NCBI GenBank assembly: GCA_002393165.1
Contig: DGIF01000030.1
Span: forward strand, 1-17,625
DNA length: 17,625 nt
Direction of reading: 5' to 3'
From: Candidatus Saccharibacteria bacterium UBA3829
GTDB lineage: Bacteria > Patescibacteriota > Saccharimonadia > Saccharimonadales > Saccharimonadaceae
The notes below the pieces were generated by a model. It was not told the origin of the DNA, made no database searches, and was given only the letters and a program-made list of their open reading frames with translations. Of the stretch, positions 6,759 through 14,268 are shown one piece after another. The first letter of the stretch is position 1. Each line of letters starts with the position of its first letter. A program made the position numbers and the translations under genes.

Positions 6759-8492
6759 ATGCTTGAATTTCTCTATCGCAAGCTCAAAAAAACCGCTCGT
6801 CGGCTTGATATGTATATTGAACGTAGTAAGTATGGCTACATCGAAAAGCTCCCTGCCGGCATCGAGTACCCAGAAGGCGGCCTCTACGATGCTGTTTACG
6901 AAGCCAGCTGCAAATGGCCCCACAACGTCGCGCTTTCCTACTACGATTTGGACATCACGTACAAGGATCTCATCAAAAGGATTGATCGTGTGGCCCGCGC
7001 TTTAAAGCAGACCGGTGTCGAAAAAGGTGAACGAGTGACGATTTGCATGCCAAACACGCCGGAAGAAGTGTATACCTTTTATGCGATATCTGAAATTGGC
7101 GCTGTAGCAAACATGATTCATCCGCTAAGTTCCGAGAAAGAAATTGAAGATCACGTCAATAAAGCTAACTCCAGAGTAATGCTCGTAATTGATGTTAGTT
7201 ATAGCAAAGTCGAAAGTATTATTAAAAACACTGGTCTGGAAAAAGTTATAGTGGTTTCCGCCACTCGCTCGATGGATTTTGTCGTGCGGTTGGTGTACCG
7301 CCTAACTCGTGGCCGCAAGGGGCACATCAAGAAGACTCAAACCGTGATGACCTGGGACCGTTTTCTAGCCACTGCAAATAAGTTCGTCGGCAATCCGCAC
7401 GAAAGGGTGAACTCGGACGACGATGCCGTAATTCTTTATACTGGTGGTACCACCGGCAAGCCAAAAGGTGCTGTGCTCTCGAACCTAAACTTTAACTCTC
7501 AGGCCCTAGGGGCGCATTATCTTGTTCCTGAGCTCCTGAAGCCTCGCTATTCGATGCTTACTTTTTTGCCGAATTTTCACGCTTTTGGACTTTCCGTTTG
7601 TATGCACCTGCCGCTCTACTCTGGCATGCGCATGGTTTTGATCCCGCAGTTTAATCCAAAGAAGATTCGGCAGTATATTAATAAATACAAGCTAAACGTT
7701 TTCGTAGCGGTGCCGACAGTTTATGACTACATGATTAAGCAGAAGTTTGGGAAACGCGAACTGCGTCGCATCAAAGGTGCCGGCTCCGGTGGCGACGTGG
7801 TTAGCCCCGAGCTCAAGAAAAATCTTAACGATTTTCTGGCGGCACACGGATCCAAGGGCTGTATGTACAATGGCTATGGCCTCACCGAGGCCGGTGGATG
7901 CGCCGTGTTCCCACCTTCTAGGATAGCGCGGGAGGGCGATGTGGTTGGTTTGCCGATGCCGGACACTAAAATCTTAATTTTGGATACGAAAACTCAAAAG
8001 CCAGCAGACACCGGCAAGGACGGCGAAATCCTTCTTAGTGGTCTCACGATGATGAAACGATATCTGGACGACACAGCGGAGACCGAAAAAACATTCATTA
8101 AGATTGGAGCAAAAAGATATCTGCGTACCGGTGACCTCGGCTATCTCGATGAGCGCGGGGCTTTACATTTTCGAGGCCGCATTAAACGCATTATTATTAC
8201 TAATGGCTATAATGTTTACCCGTCCAACGTGGAAGACATTACCCGCAAGTCTAAACTCGTTAGCAAATGCGCTTGCATTGGCGTGCCGGATAAACTCCGC
8301 GGTGAAATTGTCAAAATTTTCATTGTGCCGAATGGCAAATCCGCTTCAGAGCATGCGATTCGAAAAGACCTCAAAAAGATTTATCATCAGTACCTCGCTA
8401 AGTACGAAATTCCCCGCGAGTATTCTTTTGTGGAAGATCTTCCAAAAACCAAACTTGGCAAAGTTGACACTATTGCGCTAGAGAAAATGTAG
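6759..8492 (+). CDS. AMP-forming acyl-CoA synthetase (long-chain fatty-acid--CoA ligase, FadD-like)
   Basis: ANL-superfamily adenylating enzyme of 577 aa that activates a carboxylic acid, probably a fatty acid, with ATP and CoA. Motifs in order: P-loop YTGGTTGKPKG (227-237), FLPNFHAFG (269-277), YNGYGLTEAGG (370-380), RTGDLGYLDERG (456-467), the hinge and A8 region GRIKRIIITNGYNVYP (473-488), and catalytic lysine K568 in KTKLGKVD. Start ATG 6759 sits 6 nt after a -10 box, predicting a leaderless mRNA. It shares a promoter with cdsA and adjoins pgsA, which suggests activating scavenged fatty acids for phospholipid synthesis rather than beta-oxidation; no oxidation gene is present. Acyl-ACP synthetase or another carboxylate ligase remains possible. 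The gene ends 8 nt from the convergent recR stop. Confidence 0.93.
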   Translation: MLEFLYRKLKKTARRLDMYIERSKYGYIEKLPAGIEYPEGGLYDAVYEASCKWPHNVALSYYDLDITYKDLIKRIDRVARALKQTGVEKGERVTICMPNTPEEVYTFYAISEIGAVANMIHPLSSEKEIEDHVNKANSRVMLVIDVSYSKVESIIKNTGLEKVIVVSATRSMDFVVRLVYRLTRGRKGHIKKTQTVMTWDRFLATANKFVGNPHERVNSDDDAVILYTGGTTGKPKGAVLSNLNFNSQALGAHYLVPELLKPRYSMLTFLPNFHAFGLSVCMHLPLYSGMRMVLIPQFNPKKIRQYINKYKLNVFVAVPTVYDYMIKQKFGKRELRRIKGAGSGGDVVSPELKKNLNDFLAAHGSKGCMYNGYGLTEAGGCAVFPPSRIAREGDVVGLPMPDTKILILDTKTQKPADTGKDGEILLSGLTMMKRYLDDTAETEKTFIKIGAKRYLRTGDLGYLDERGALHFRGRIKRIIITNGYNVYPSNVEDITRKSKLVSKCACIGVPDKLRGEIVKIFIVPNGKSASEHAIRKDLKKIYHQYLAKYEIPREYSFVEDLPKTKLGKVDTIALEKM

Positions 8493-8505
8493 CCATGGAG
8501 CTACA
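8488..8505. terminator. Small inverted repeat between convergent stops (possible weak bidirectional terminator)
   Basis: TGTAGC (8488-8493) and GCTACA (8500-8505) pair around a 6-nt loop. The stop codon of the acyl-CoA synthetase gene (TAG 8490-8492) and that of recR (minus-strand TAG, 8503-8501) each lie in one arm. The stem is only 6 bp and no T-tract follows on either strand, so termination would be weak at best. Confidence 0.3.
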
Positions 8506-9106
8506 ATGCAGTGCGATTTTCTAACGCTGCGGACAGCGTGATTTGGTCAGCGTACGACAGGTCTACGCCTAGCGGCAGTCCGCGCGCTAGGCGAGTGATT
8601 TTAAGTGACGGCTTCGCTTCGTGCAACACTTTCTCGAGCAGCAAAGCGGTTGATTCTCCCTCTACCGAAGGGTTGGTTGCGATAATTACCTCCGAGACGT
8701 CATCTGAGTCGATCCTAGACACTAATTCACGAATATGTAGTTGTTCTGGCGTCACTCCATCAATCGGCGACACCGCGCCGCCCAACACATGATATACGCC
8801 ATGAAAGCCGTGGGTCGACTCGATCGCGTAGATATCGAGCGGTTCCTCTACGACTAGAACAGTCTTTTTGTCGCGCTTTGGATCGGCATAAAGCGGCGAC
8901 ACTTCCTCGCTAGCGTCCATCAAAGCAAAAGTCACCGGGCAGGACTTTACGCCGTCGTGGAGCTTATCTAGGGCCTCAACAATTGACTCGGAAACTTTAG
9001 GGATGGCACGAAAAAGATAATAAGCGTAGCGCTCCGCGGTCCTCTGCCCGACACCCGGCAAGGACCCGAGCGCATTAATGACGTCCGTCAAAGCCTGTGG
9101 CAACAT
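8501..9106 (-). CDS. recR: Recombination mediator RecR (zinc-finger-degenerate)
   Basis: RecR is a DNA-binding ring protein that helps RecF/RecO load RecA at gaps. It is about 201 aa, the normal length. The N-terminal helix-hairpin-helix LPGVGQRTAERYAY is clear, as is the Toprim domain: VLVVEEPLDIYAIE, GVYHVLGGAVSPIDGVTPEQL and ATNPSVEGESTA. The intervening zinc finger normally has four cysteines; here only C56 remains, and the aligned positions read T59, S70 and Y73, while the following DPKRD is kept. Start ATG 9106 is preferred over GTG 9109 because AAAGG lies at a better distance. Last gene of the replication operon, 44 nt after ybaB, ending 8 nt from the convergent synthetase gene. Confidence 0.95.
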   Translation of the reverse strand: MLPQALTDVINALGSLPGVGQRTAERYAYYLFRAIPKVSESIVEALDKLHDGVKSCPVTFALMDASEEVSPLYADPKRDKKTVLVVEEPLDIYAIESTHGFHGVYHVLGGAVSPIDGVTPEQLHIRELVSRIDSDDVSEVIIATNPSVEGESTALLLEKVLHEAKPSLKITRLARGLPLGVDLSYADQITLSAALENRTAL

Positions 9107-9150
9107 CACTGCACCTTTCTCTGCGCGACCATTTTACCTCCAAGTCGCAC

Positions 9151-9447
9151 TTACATGCCAAGTCCGGAAAGTCCGCCCATCAGCGGCTTCATTTTGTCGG
9201 TCGCAATTTCTTGTGCCTTCGCGAAGCCGTCGCGCATACAGTTCTCAATCCAGCGCTCTAGCTCATGAATATCATCTAGATCAACTCGCTCTGGATCGAT
9301 CGTCACCTTCTTGACCTTTAGTTCACCGGAAATCTGCACCACTACGGCACCGTCGCCAGCCTCGACTTCCACAATCTCGTTCTTTAGCTCTTTTTGCGCC
9401 TTACGCAGCTGATTAATCAGCTTCATTTGGTCCATTGTTTGGCCCAT
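9151..9447 (-). CDS. ybaB: YbaB/EbfC family nucleoid-associated protein
   Basis: A 98-aa dimeric DNA-binding protein. The family layout is visible: an N-terminal Met/Gln/Lys-rich helix (MDQMKLINQLRKAQKELK), the central strand set with GDGAVVVQISGELKVKKVTIDPE, and a C-terminal helix ending in GGLSGLGM. A ribosome site AAAGGAG lies 7 nt before ATG 9447 and overlaps the end of the upstream membrane-protein gene. Placement between dnaX and recR matches the classic dnaX-ybaB-recR cluster of many bacteria, although here dnaB and a membrane-protein gene interrupt it. A nucleoid or recombination-accessory role is family knowledge; the cellular function is not well defined even in model organisms. Confidence 0.93.
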   Translation of the reverse strand: MGQTMDQMKLINQLRKAQKELKNEIVEVEAGDGAVVVQISGELKVKKVTIDPERVDLDDIHELERWIENCMRDGFAKAQEIATDKMKPLMGGLSGLGM

Positions 9448-9449
9448 AC

Positions 9450-10892
9450 TTATTCTCCTTTTACTGTATACAAATATATTATATCAGAATTTTCGCGCAT
9501 CGGTGAGGTGATTATGCGATTTAATGCATAATTTTCGGAAGGACTAGCCTCATCGTGCAAAATAGCTACTTTATCCGTAAAGTATGGTGAGTTGATCGGT
9601 AACACAGTGATATCAGAAGAATCTTCCAAAATCTTGTAGAAATCATAGTATTCATCCACCAGCAAGGTCTCGTCGGTCAAGTTCTTTCGAATGATAGCGA
9701 GATCATAATGGAACTCGTTTGCGATTTGTGGATTATAACGATAGCCATAGAGATATTGCAGCCAGCTCGGCACGATCATCACGCCAAAAAGGATTGTTAA
9801 CGGCAAAAGCGCCGAGATCCGTGCATAAGGGTTTTCCGGGAACAGGCCATACCACTTTTCAAGCAAATATTTTAAGCCATGCGCCACTAAAATTGTAATC
9901 GGCAATATGAAGAATACCACCGCCGATGGGTTGAAGCCAGTAATAATCAGAGTAAAAACAAGCAAAAGCGTGGCAATTGAATTTCGCGATGCGAAGAAGC
10001 CTTTTGTCGTCGAGAAGAGCCCGATCAGTGCCAACGACATTAGTGGTAGACTCATCAGCGGCGCCAAGAAAACTCCCTGCGGCTGTTCCTTCCAGGAAAA
10101 TACTGGCGCCAGCCCAGAATAAATATTATTGAAGAACGCGTTGCCATCAAAGTTTTTTGCGAAAAACAATTCCATGAGCGTATCGGGCCGATTTATCACG
10201 TTCGTGACTAAAAGCGTCGCTCCGCCCAGTATGATCAATGCAGCCAACGCCAATATCGGTTTTGGCAGATTTTTGACAATAAATCTAAGATGTGGCTGCG
10301 CTGCAACAAAGATCACGCAAAATATCGCAAAATATATCATATATGGTGTAAAGATTGAGAGCAGCAACGCAATTGCGAAAAAGAACGAATACTTTGGTTG
10401 TGGTCGTTTTTCACCGTGAATCTTGGAGCCCAGCCACAAAAGCAACGTCGGCCAAAATACCAACATTAGCAGTGGCGTTCCCGAGCCAGCCAAAAATAGA
10501 AATGGCGTCGATAGTACCACGAGACATGACGCTAAGAGCGAAACGTTGTTTTTGAACCACCGGTTTAGTAGCAAAATCAATAGCAAACCAAGTAGTAGTC
10601 CAATTAAAATGCTAGGCAGCTTCACAGAGTACGGCGTAAGTCCAAAAATGGCGATCGACGCCTTTTGGAGTAGGCGATACGGCAAATCCACCAAATCCCC
10701 TTCGAGCGGAGCGTTGGCATTGAGTGCGTGAGAAATTACCGCCGAATCCATTTCGGCGTCCGTTAGTCCGGTTTGAGCAATTAGTGGCAACCCAAATAGC
10801 AGCGCCACAAATGCTAATCCTAGCACGGTGTAACCAATCACAAATCGATGCCGGTATAAAAAGAGTTTAGAAATAATGACTTTCTTCACCAT
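9450..10892 (-). CDS. Polytopic membrane protein, GT-C glycosyltransferase-like (ArnT/PMT type)
   Basis: A 480-aa protein with roughly ten to twelve hydrophobic segments, starting with one at about 18-40 after a basic N terminus. The first extracytoplasmic loop carries LTDAEMDS (43-50) with acidic residues D45, E47 and D49, the position of the metal/donor acid in GT-C enzymes that use lipid-linked sugars. LPYRLLQKASIAIFGLTPYSVKLPS resembles the second conserved region of the GT39/ArnT family. A soluble tail begins near residue 395. Donor and acceptor are unknown, and a non-enzymatic membrane protein remains possible. It starts 10 nt after the dnaB stop and ends 2 nt before the ybaB start, so it is co-transcribed with replication genes. 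A TATAAT at 10901-10896 lies only 3 nt before the ATG and is probably coincidental. Confidence 0.75.
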   Translation of the reverse strand: MVKKVIISKLFLYRHRFVIGYTVLGLAFVALLFGLPLIAQTGLTDAEMDSAVISHALNANAPLEGDLVDLPYRLLQKASIAIFGLTPYSVKLPSILIGLLLGLLLILLLNRWFKNNVSLLASCLVVLSTPFLFLAGSGTPLLMLVFWPTLLLWLGSKIHGEKRPQPKYSFFFAIALLLSIFTPYMIYFAIFCVIFVAAQPHLRFIVKNLPKPILALAALIILGGATLLVTNVINRPDTLMELFFAKNFDGNAFFNNIYSGLAPVFSWKEQPQGVFLAPLMSLPLMSLALIGLFSTTKGFFASRNSIATLLLVFTLIITGFNPSAVVFFILPITILVAHGLKYLLEKWYGLFPENPYARISALLPLTILFGVMIVPSWLQYLYGYRYNPQIANEFHYDLAIIRKNLTDETLLVDEYYDFYKILEDSSDITVLPINSPYFTDKVAILHDEASPSENYALNRIITSPMRENSDIIYLYTVKGE

Positions 10893-10901
10893 TCAATTAT
10901 A

Positions 10902-12269
10902 CTATTCTTCTCGTGTTTTATCAAGCGACATAAAACGTAGTAGCTCTGGGTGGAAATAGAGTTCGATTTTGCCAATCGCGCCATGGCGGTGCTTTGCGAT
11001 AAGGAGCTCGGTAATATGCGTCTCCTCGTAATTGTCGTCGTTTTGTCGGTAGTAATCTGGCCGATGCAGGAACATCACAAGGTCGGCATCTTGCTCGATG
11101 GAGCCAGACTCGCGCAAGTCGGATAGCACCGGCCTCGGGTCGTCTCGTCCAGTTACAGAACGGGACAGCTGAGCTAGCGCCACCACCGGCACCTCAAGCT
11201 CTCTTGCCAAAATCTTAAGGCCCCGTGAGATTTCAGTCACTTCCTGAACGCGATTCCCCTTGTATCGGTCTGACCCTTGAATTAACTGTAGGTAGTCCAC
11301 TATTATAATACCGATGTTCTTATCGTGCATGGCCCGCCTAGCCTTATTTCTAAGGTCCATGATTGTCATCGAGCTGGAGTCGTCAATATAAATCGGCAGC
11401 TCGTCCATTTCGCCCATCGCTTCACCGATTCGCTGGAACTCGTCTTCCGACAAGTTGCCAGTCCGCATCTTCCAGTTGTCCACGCCTGACACGTCCGAAA
11501 TCATTCTGTCCACGATTTCGTTAGCCGCCATTTCCATCGAGAAGAACAAAACGCCCTTCTTGTTAATGCTGGCGATGTTATACGTCAAGTTCTGTGCAAA
11601 GGTAGTCTTACCCATCGCCGGTCGTGCACCGATGATGACTAAATCACCTTTCTGGAAACCAGCCGTCTTCTTATCAAGATCCCGGAAGCCAGTTTTAAGG
11701 CCGCGGAGAGTGCCCTTGTTTTTGTGTAATTCCTCAATTCTGTCAAACGCGTCCGCCAGCAATTCATCCATCGCAACATAATCACTGCGCACGATTTTAT
11801 CTGACACTTCAAATAGTTCTTTTTCGGCCGAGCCAATTAGACTCTGCACATCTGCGTCGTCCTCGAACGCTTTATTCGCGATCTCGTTGCCGGCCTTTAT
11901 TAACCGGCGCCTAGTGGAAGCTTTCTCGATGATTTCCGCATAGGCCTTCGCATGCGTCGCCGCCGGCACAAAATTTGAAAGTTCGGTGAGATAGGGCGCA
12001 CCGCCAACCTCTTTGAGCTGTTTTTTTGTTCTAAGTTCGGTTGTGACCGTCAGTAGATCTACCGGTTTATGCTGATCGTATAAACTCGTCATCGCCTCAA
12101 AAATCAACTGATGACGCTCTTCGTAAAAATCTCGTGGCTTAAGAATAGTCAAAATTTCCGGCAGTGCCCCATCTGAAATCAAAATCGCACCAAGTAACGA
12201 TTTCTCGGCCTCTAGATCCTGCGGCGGTATTCTGCCGCTAGCTTTAGAATGGGTTACCTCCTCTGTCAT
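10902..12269 (-). CDS. dnaB: Replicative DNA helicase DnaB
   Basis: Hexameric 5'-3' helicase of the replication fork, 455 aa and intein-free. The N-terminal domain begins IPPQDLEAEKSLLGAIL (14-30), followed by a linker near 160-190. The RecA-like ATPase domain has Walker A GARPAMGKT (214-222), Walker B IIIVDYLQL (321-329), GRDDPRPVLSDLRESGSIEQDADLV (374-398) and FLHRPDYY (400-407). Start ATG 12269 is chosen because GGAGAGG lies just upstream at good spacing; GTG 12284 would bury that site. The first 26 nt overlap the 3' end of dnaX in another frame, so translation is coupled. Together with dnaX in one operon, this ties helicase and clamp-loader supply. Confidence 0.97.
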   Translation of the reverse strand: MTEEVTHSKASGRIPPQDLEAEKSLLGAILISDGALPEILTILKPRDFYEERHQLIFEAMTSLYDQHKPVDLLTVTTELRTKKQLKEVGGAPYLTELSNFVPAATHAKAYAEIIEKASTRRRLIKAGNEIANKAFEDDADVQSLIGSAEKELFEVSDKIVRSDYVAMDELLADAFDRIEELHKNKGTLRGLKTGFRDLDKKTAGFQKGDLVIIGARPAMGKTTFAQNLTYNIASINKKGVLFFSMEMAANEIVDRMISDVSGVDNWKMRTGNLSEDEFQRIGEAMGEMDELPIYIDDSSSMTIMDLRNKARRAMHDKNIGIIIVDYLQLIQGSDRYKGNRVQEVTEISRGLKILARELEVPVVALAQLSRSVTGRDDPRPVLSDLRESGSIEQDADLVMFLHRPDYYRQNDDNYEETHITELLIAKHRHGAIGKIELYFHPELLRFMSLDKTREE

Positions 12270-13626
12270 TTTGCACCTCTCCACCCATTATATCAGAAAT
12301 TCTTGAAATAAGTTCGTCGTTTTTTACGTTTACTTTATCGTCAGGATCCTCGATTGCCACATTAAGCCCTTCGGCCGCATCGATCAAGATCTTTTTATTG
12401 TTGGGCCGCGATAAAATGGTCTTTGCGATCTTCTTGTCTGGAACAATTTTCAGAATCCCACCACTCATCGTATAGCTTGCTTTCGCGACTTGCGAGTAAA
12501 CCGCGTCGTTTAGAGCTTTTACGCGCTCCAAAAAATTCGCCCAATTAAAGTCCACAGGTTTACTTATATCTTCTACTGGGGCTACGGCGTCTTGTCGTAA
12601 CTCTTTAGTTAATGTAGTGCTATCGTCTCGCTTAGTCTTCTCGGCCATCACCGGAGAAGTATTAGCGGGCTGCGTGATTTGAGACTTCTGCGCACTGCAT
12701 TGCATATCGCCGAGCAGAGAAATTAGCAATTTCGCCTCCGCAAATGGTGCCTTGACATCTGGTAGCTTGGCTAGTAGCGACAGTCTTTCCGGCACCGGTT
12801 CGTCAATAATGGTAGAAATTAGTTCTTCCGCTAGAGTTTCCGGTTTGATGCCAGACGACAGAAGGTCTTTAACAATTGATGTAATTTTTACAACATCTTG
12901 CGAAGTGTAGGCATCCAACAGGCGTGCGATTTTTTCATCTTCCGGTAGCCCCATTGCCATAGTAACTAACTCTCTAGTGATTTTTTCGGTCGAAAGGGTC
13001 GAGACCTGATCTAGTAAGCTTAGCGAATCTCGGAACGAGCCGCCACCGCGTTTCGTTATAATTTCCAGTGCAGCATCCTCGACGGCGATCTTTTCTTTCG
13101 CGCAAACGGACTTAAGAAAATCAAACATCGTCTGTTTGTCCGCAAGTTTAAAAGCGTAAGTTTGCGCTCTAGACGTGATCGTCACCGGTACTTTATAGGC
13201 GTCGGTAGTGGCCATAATAAAAATCACATGGCTCGGTGGCTCCTCCAACGTTTTTAGTAGGGCGTTAAATGCCTCCTTGGTTAGCATATGGACTTCGTCA
13301 ATGATGTACACCTTATATTTTCCGGCCGTTGGCGCAATAGCCGCCTTCTCGCGTAATTCCCGGATATTGTCAATCCCGCGGTTGCTTGCCCCATCGATTT
13401 CGACGATGTCAACATAATCATCTTCAATCTCATACGAAAACCCGTTTACTTCATGCGCCAAAATTCGCGCTACGCTCGTTTTTCCGCATCCCCTCGGGCC
13501 TACAAAAAGATAAGCGTGGCTAATTTTCCCAGCCTTTAGTGCCGCCATCAGAGGCTCCGTAACTTGCGGTTGGCCAACCACCTCGCCCAATGTGAGTGGT
13601 CGGTATCTCCGATATAGATTCTTCAC
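12244..13626 (-). CDS. dnaX: DNA polymerase III subunit DnaX (gamma/tau), zinc-module-less
   Basis: Clamp-loader AAA+ ATPase of 460 aa. It starts LYRRYRP...VVGQ (4-19), followed by Walker A GPRGCGKT (43-50), Walker B IIDEVHML (108-115), KTLEEPP (125-131), sensor 1 IMATTDAYKVP (137-147), SRAQ (152-155) and GGGSFRDSLSLLDQ. A lysine-rich, low-conservation linker precedes a C-terminal domain. The four-cysteine zinc loop normally between the LA..LNC helix and the VD-IEID-AS strand is absent: only about ten residues (61-70) join them. Start GTG 13626 is chosen because it shares its G with the TAG stop of the upstream gene and gives a family-like N terminus; an in-frame TTG at 13653 adds an atypical nine residues. 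Downstream it overlaps dnaB. Confidence 0.95.
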   Translation of the reverse strand: MKNLYRRYRPLTLGEVVGQPQVTEPLMAALKAGKISHAYLFVGPRGCGKTSVARILAHEVNGFSYEIEDDYVDIVEIDGASNRGIDNIRELREKAAIAPTAGKYKVYIIDEVHMLTKEAFNALLKTLEEPPSHVIFIMATTDAYKVPVTITSRAQTYAFKLADKQTMFDFLKSVCAKEKIAVEDAALEIITKRGGGSFRDSLSLLDQVSTLSTEKITRELVTMAMGLPEDEKIARLLDAYTSQDVVKITSIVKDLLSSGIKPETLAEELISTIIDEPVPERLSLLAKLPDVKAPFAEAKLLISLLGDMQCSAQKSQITQPANTSPVMAEKTKRDDSTTLTKELRQDAVAPVEDISKPVDFNWANFLERVKALNDAVYSQVAKASYTMSGGILKIVPDKKIAKTILSRPNNKKILIDAAEGLNVAIEDPDDKVNVKNDELISRISDIMGGEVQNDRGGNPF

Positions 13627-14147
13627 TACAACGCTGCCTCTACGGCCGCCCAAGTAGCATCATCGTTGGCTGCAGGAATCGTCACCGATACTTGTGAGCC
13701 GGTTTTTAAACGAAAATATGTCACAGAGGCGTATAAAATCTGATATTCTCTACCCGCCACCTCTACGAAGTATTTATCATCATGGTTAGTCAAAGTGCCA
13801 ATTACAGTCTTACGCTCTACCGGACCGATCTGCTTATACATGAACTTACCGTCTTCGGAAATGGTCAATTTCAAAATGTCGCCTTCAACGAGCTTAGACT
13901 TAGAGGCGTAGTTTGCTGGTACTGGGTAGTTCTTGCCGTCCGGGCCAATCATAATCTGCCCGTCAAAAATTCCCTCGATCACCTTGCCATCTGGGCTTGA
14001 CGCAATCGTTTCACGCGGAGCCGTGATTACTTCGCCATCACCAAGTATCGAAATCAACAATTCTTTCGCCGCAGCCAAGTTAGTCTCTGCGTCACTAATA
14101 AGCCCCCGGAGTCTTTTTATTTGTTTTTCTGGTATTTCAGACATCAC
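13626..14147 (-). CDS. Uncharacterised protein translationally coupled to dnaX
   Basis: About 173 aa with no recognised function. Residues 2-40 form a charged, probably helical segment (IKRLRGLISDAETNLAAAKELLISIL). Residues 55-115 look like a compact beta domain with GIFDGQIMIGPDGKNYPVPANYASKSKLVEGDILKL, followed by DGKFMYKQIGPVERK and a second beta-rich part to the end. No signal peptide, membrane segment or cysteine. I recall similar proteins with the GPDG-YPVP-NYASKSKL-EGD pattern in Patescibacteria, but could not check. The stop TAG shares its G with the dnaX GTG start. Start is either GTG 14147 or the adjacent ATG 14144; AGGA lies 6 or 9 nt upstream. Lead gene of the operon, hence a candidate accessory factor for replication. 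Confidence 0.82.
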   Translation of the reverse strand: MMSEIPEKQIKRLRGLISDAETNLAAAKELLISILGDGEVITAPRETIASSPDGKVIEGIFDGQIMIGPDGKNYPVPANYASKSKLVEGDILKLTISEDGKFMYKQIGPVERKTVIGTLTNHDDKYFVEVAGREYQILYASVTYFRLKTGSQVSVTIPAANDDATWAAVEAAL

Positions 14148-14174
14148 CTCGCATCCTGTCTACATAGTATTAAT

Positions 14175-14206
14175 ATTATATTATACCCAAGCCATGCAAA
14201 AGTCAA
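14175..14206 (-). promoter_or_regulatory. Promoter of the dnaX-dnaB-recR operon
   Basis: Minus strand: -35 TTGACT (14206-14201) and overlapping TATAAT boxes at 14185-14180 and 14180-14175. Spacing to the -35 box is 15 or 20 bp, neither ideal. The predicted start leaves a 5' leader of about 20-30 nt containing AGGA, so this transcript has a conventional leader, unlike the five leaderless-type promoters in the window. Confidence 0.55.
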
Positions 14207-14268
14207 CCATTTTCACTGCAGAGTTTTCCACCAATTTAACACCGGTCAGAAACAAAATGTTGTAAGAA

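Noticed and set aside
6729..6923. 65-codon N-terminal extension of cdsA
   Set aside because: It overlaps the divergent acyl-CoA synthetase gene on the opposite strand and lies upstream of the cdsA promoter; the residues lack CdsA features.
10896..10901. TATAAT immediately before the membrane-protein gene as a promoter
   Set aside because: It is only 3 nt from the ATG, lacks the TG extension and the surrounding genes are tightly co-linear; a leaderless start at the next codon (GTG) is possible but unsupported.
12319..12326. Slippery A-AAA-AAC heptamer in dnaX in the right phase for -1 frameshifting (gamma/tau type)
   Set aside because: It lies only about 20 codons from the end of dnaX, so a frameshift would not make a meaningful gamma form, and no stimulating hairpin is evident.
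12590..12720. Another in-frame palindromic element in the dnaX linker
   Set aside because: The linker is low in conservation but I found no extended complementary arms; linkers of this length are normal in DnaX.
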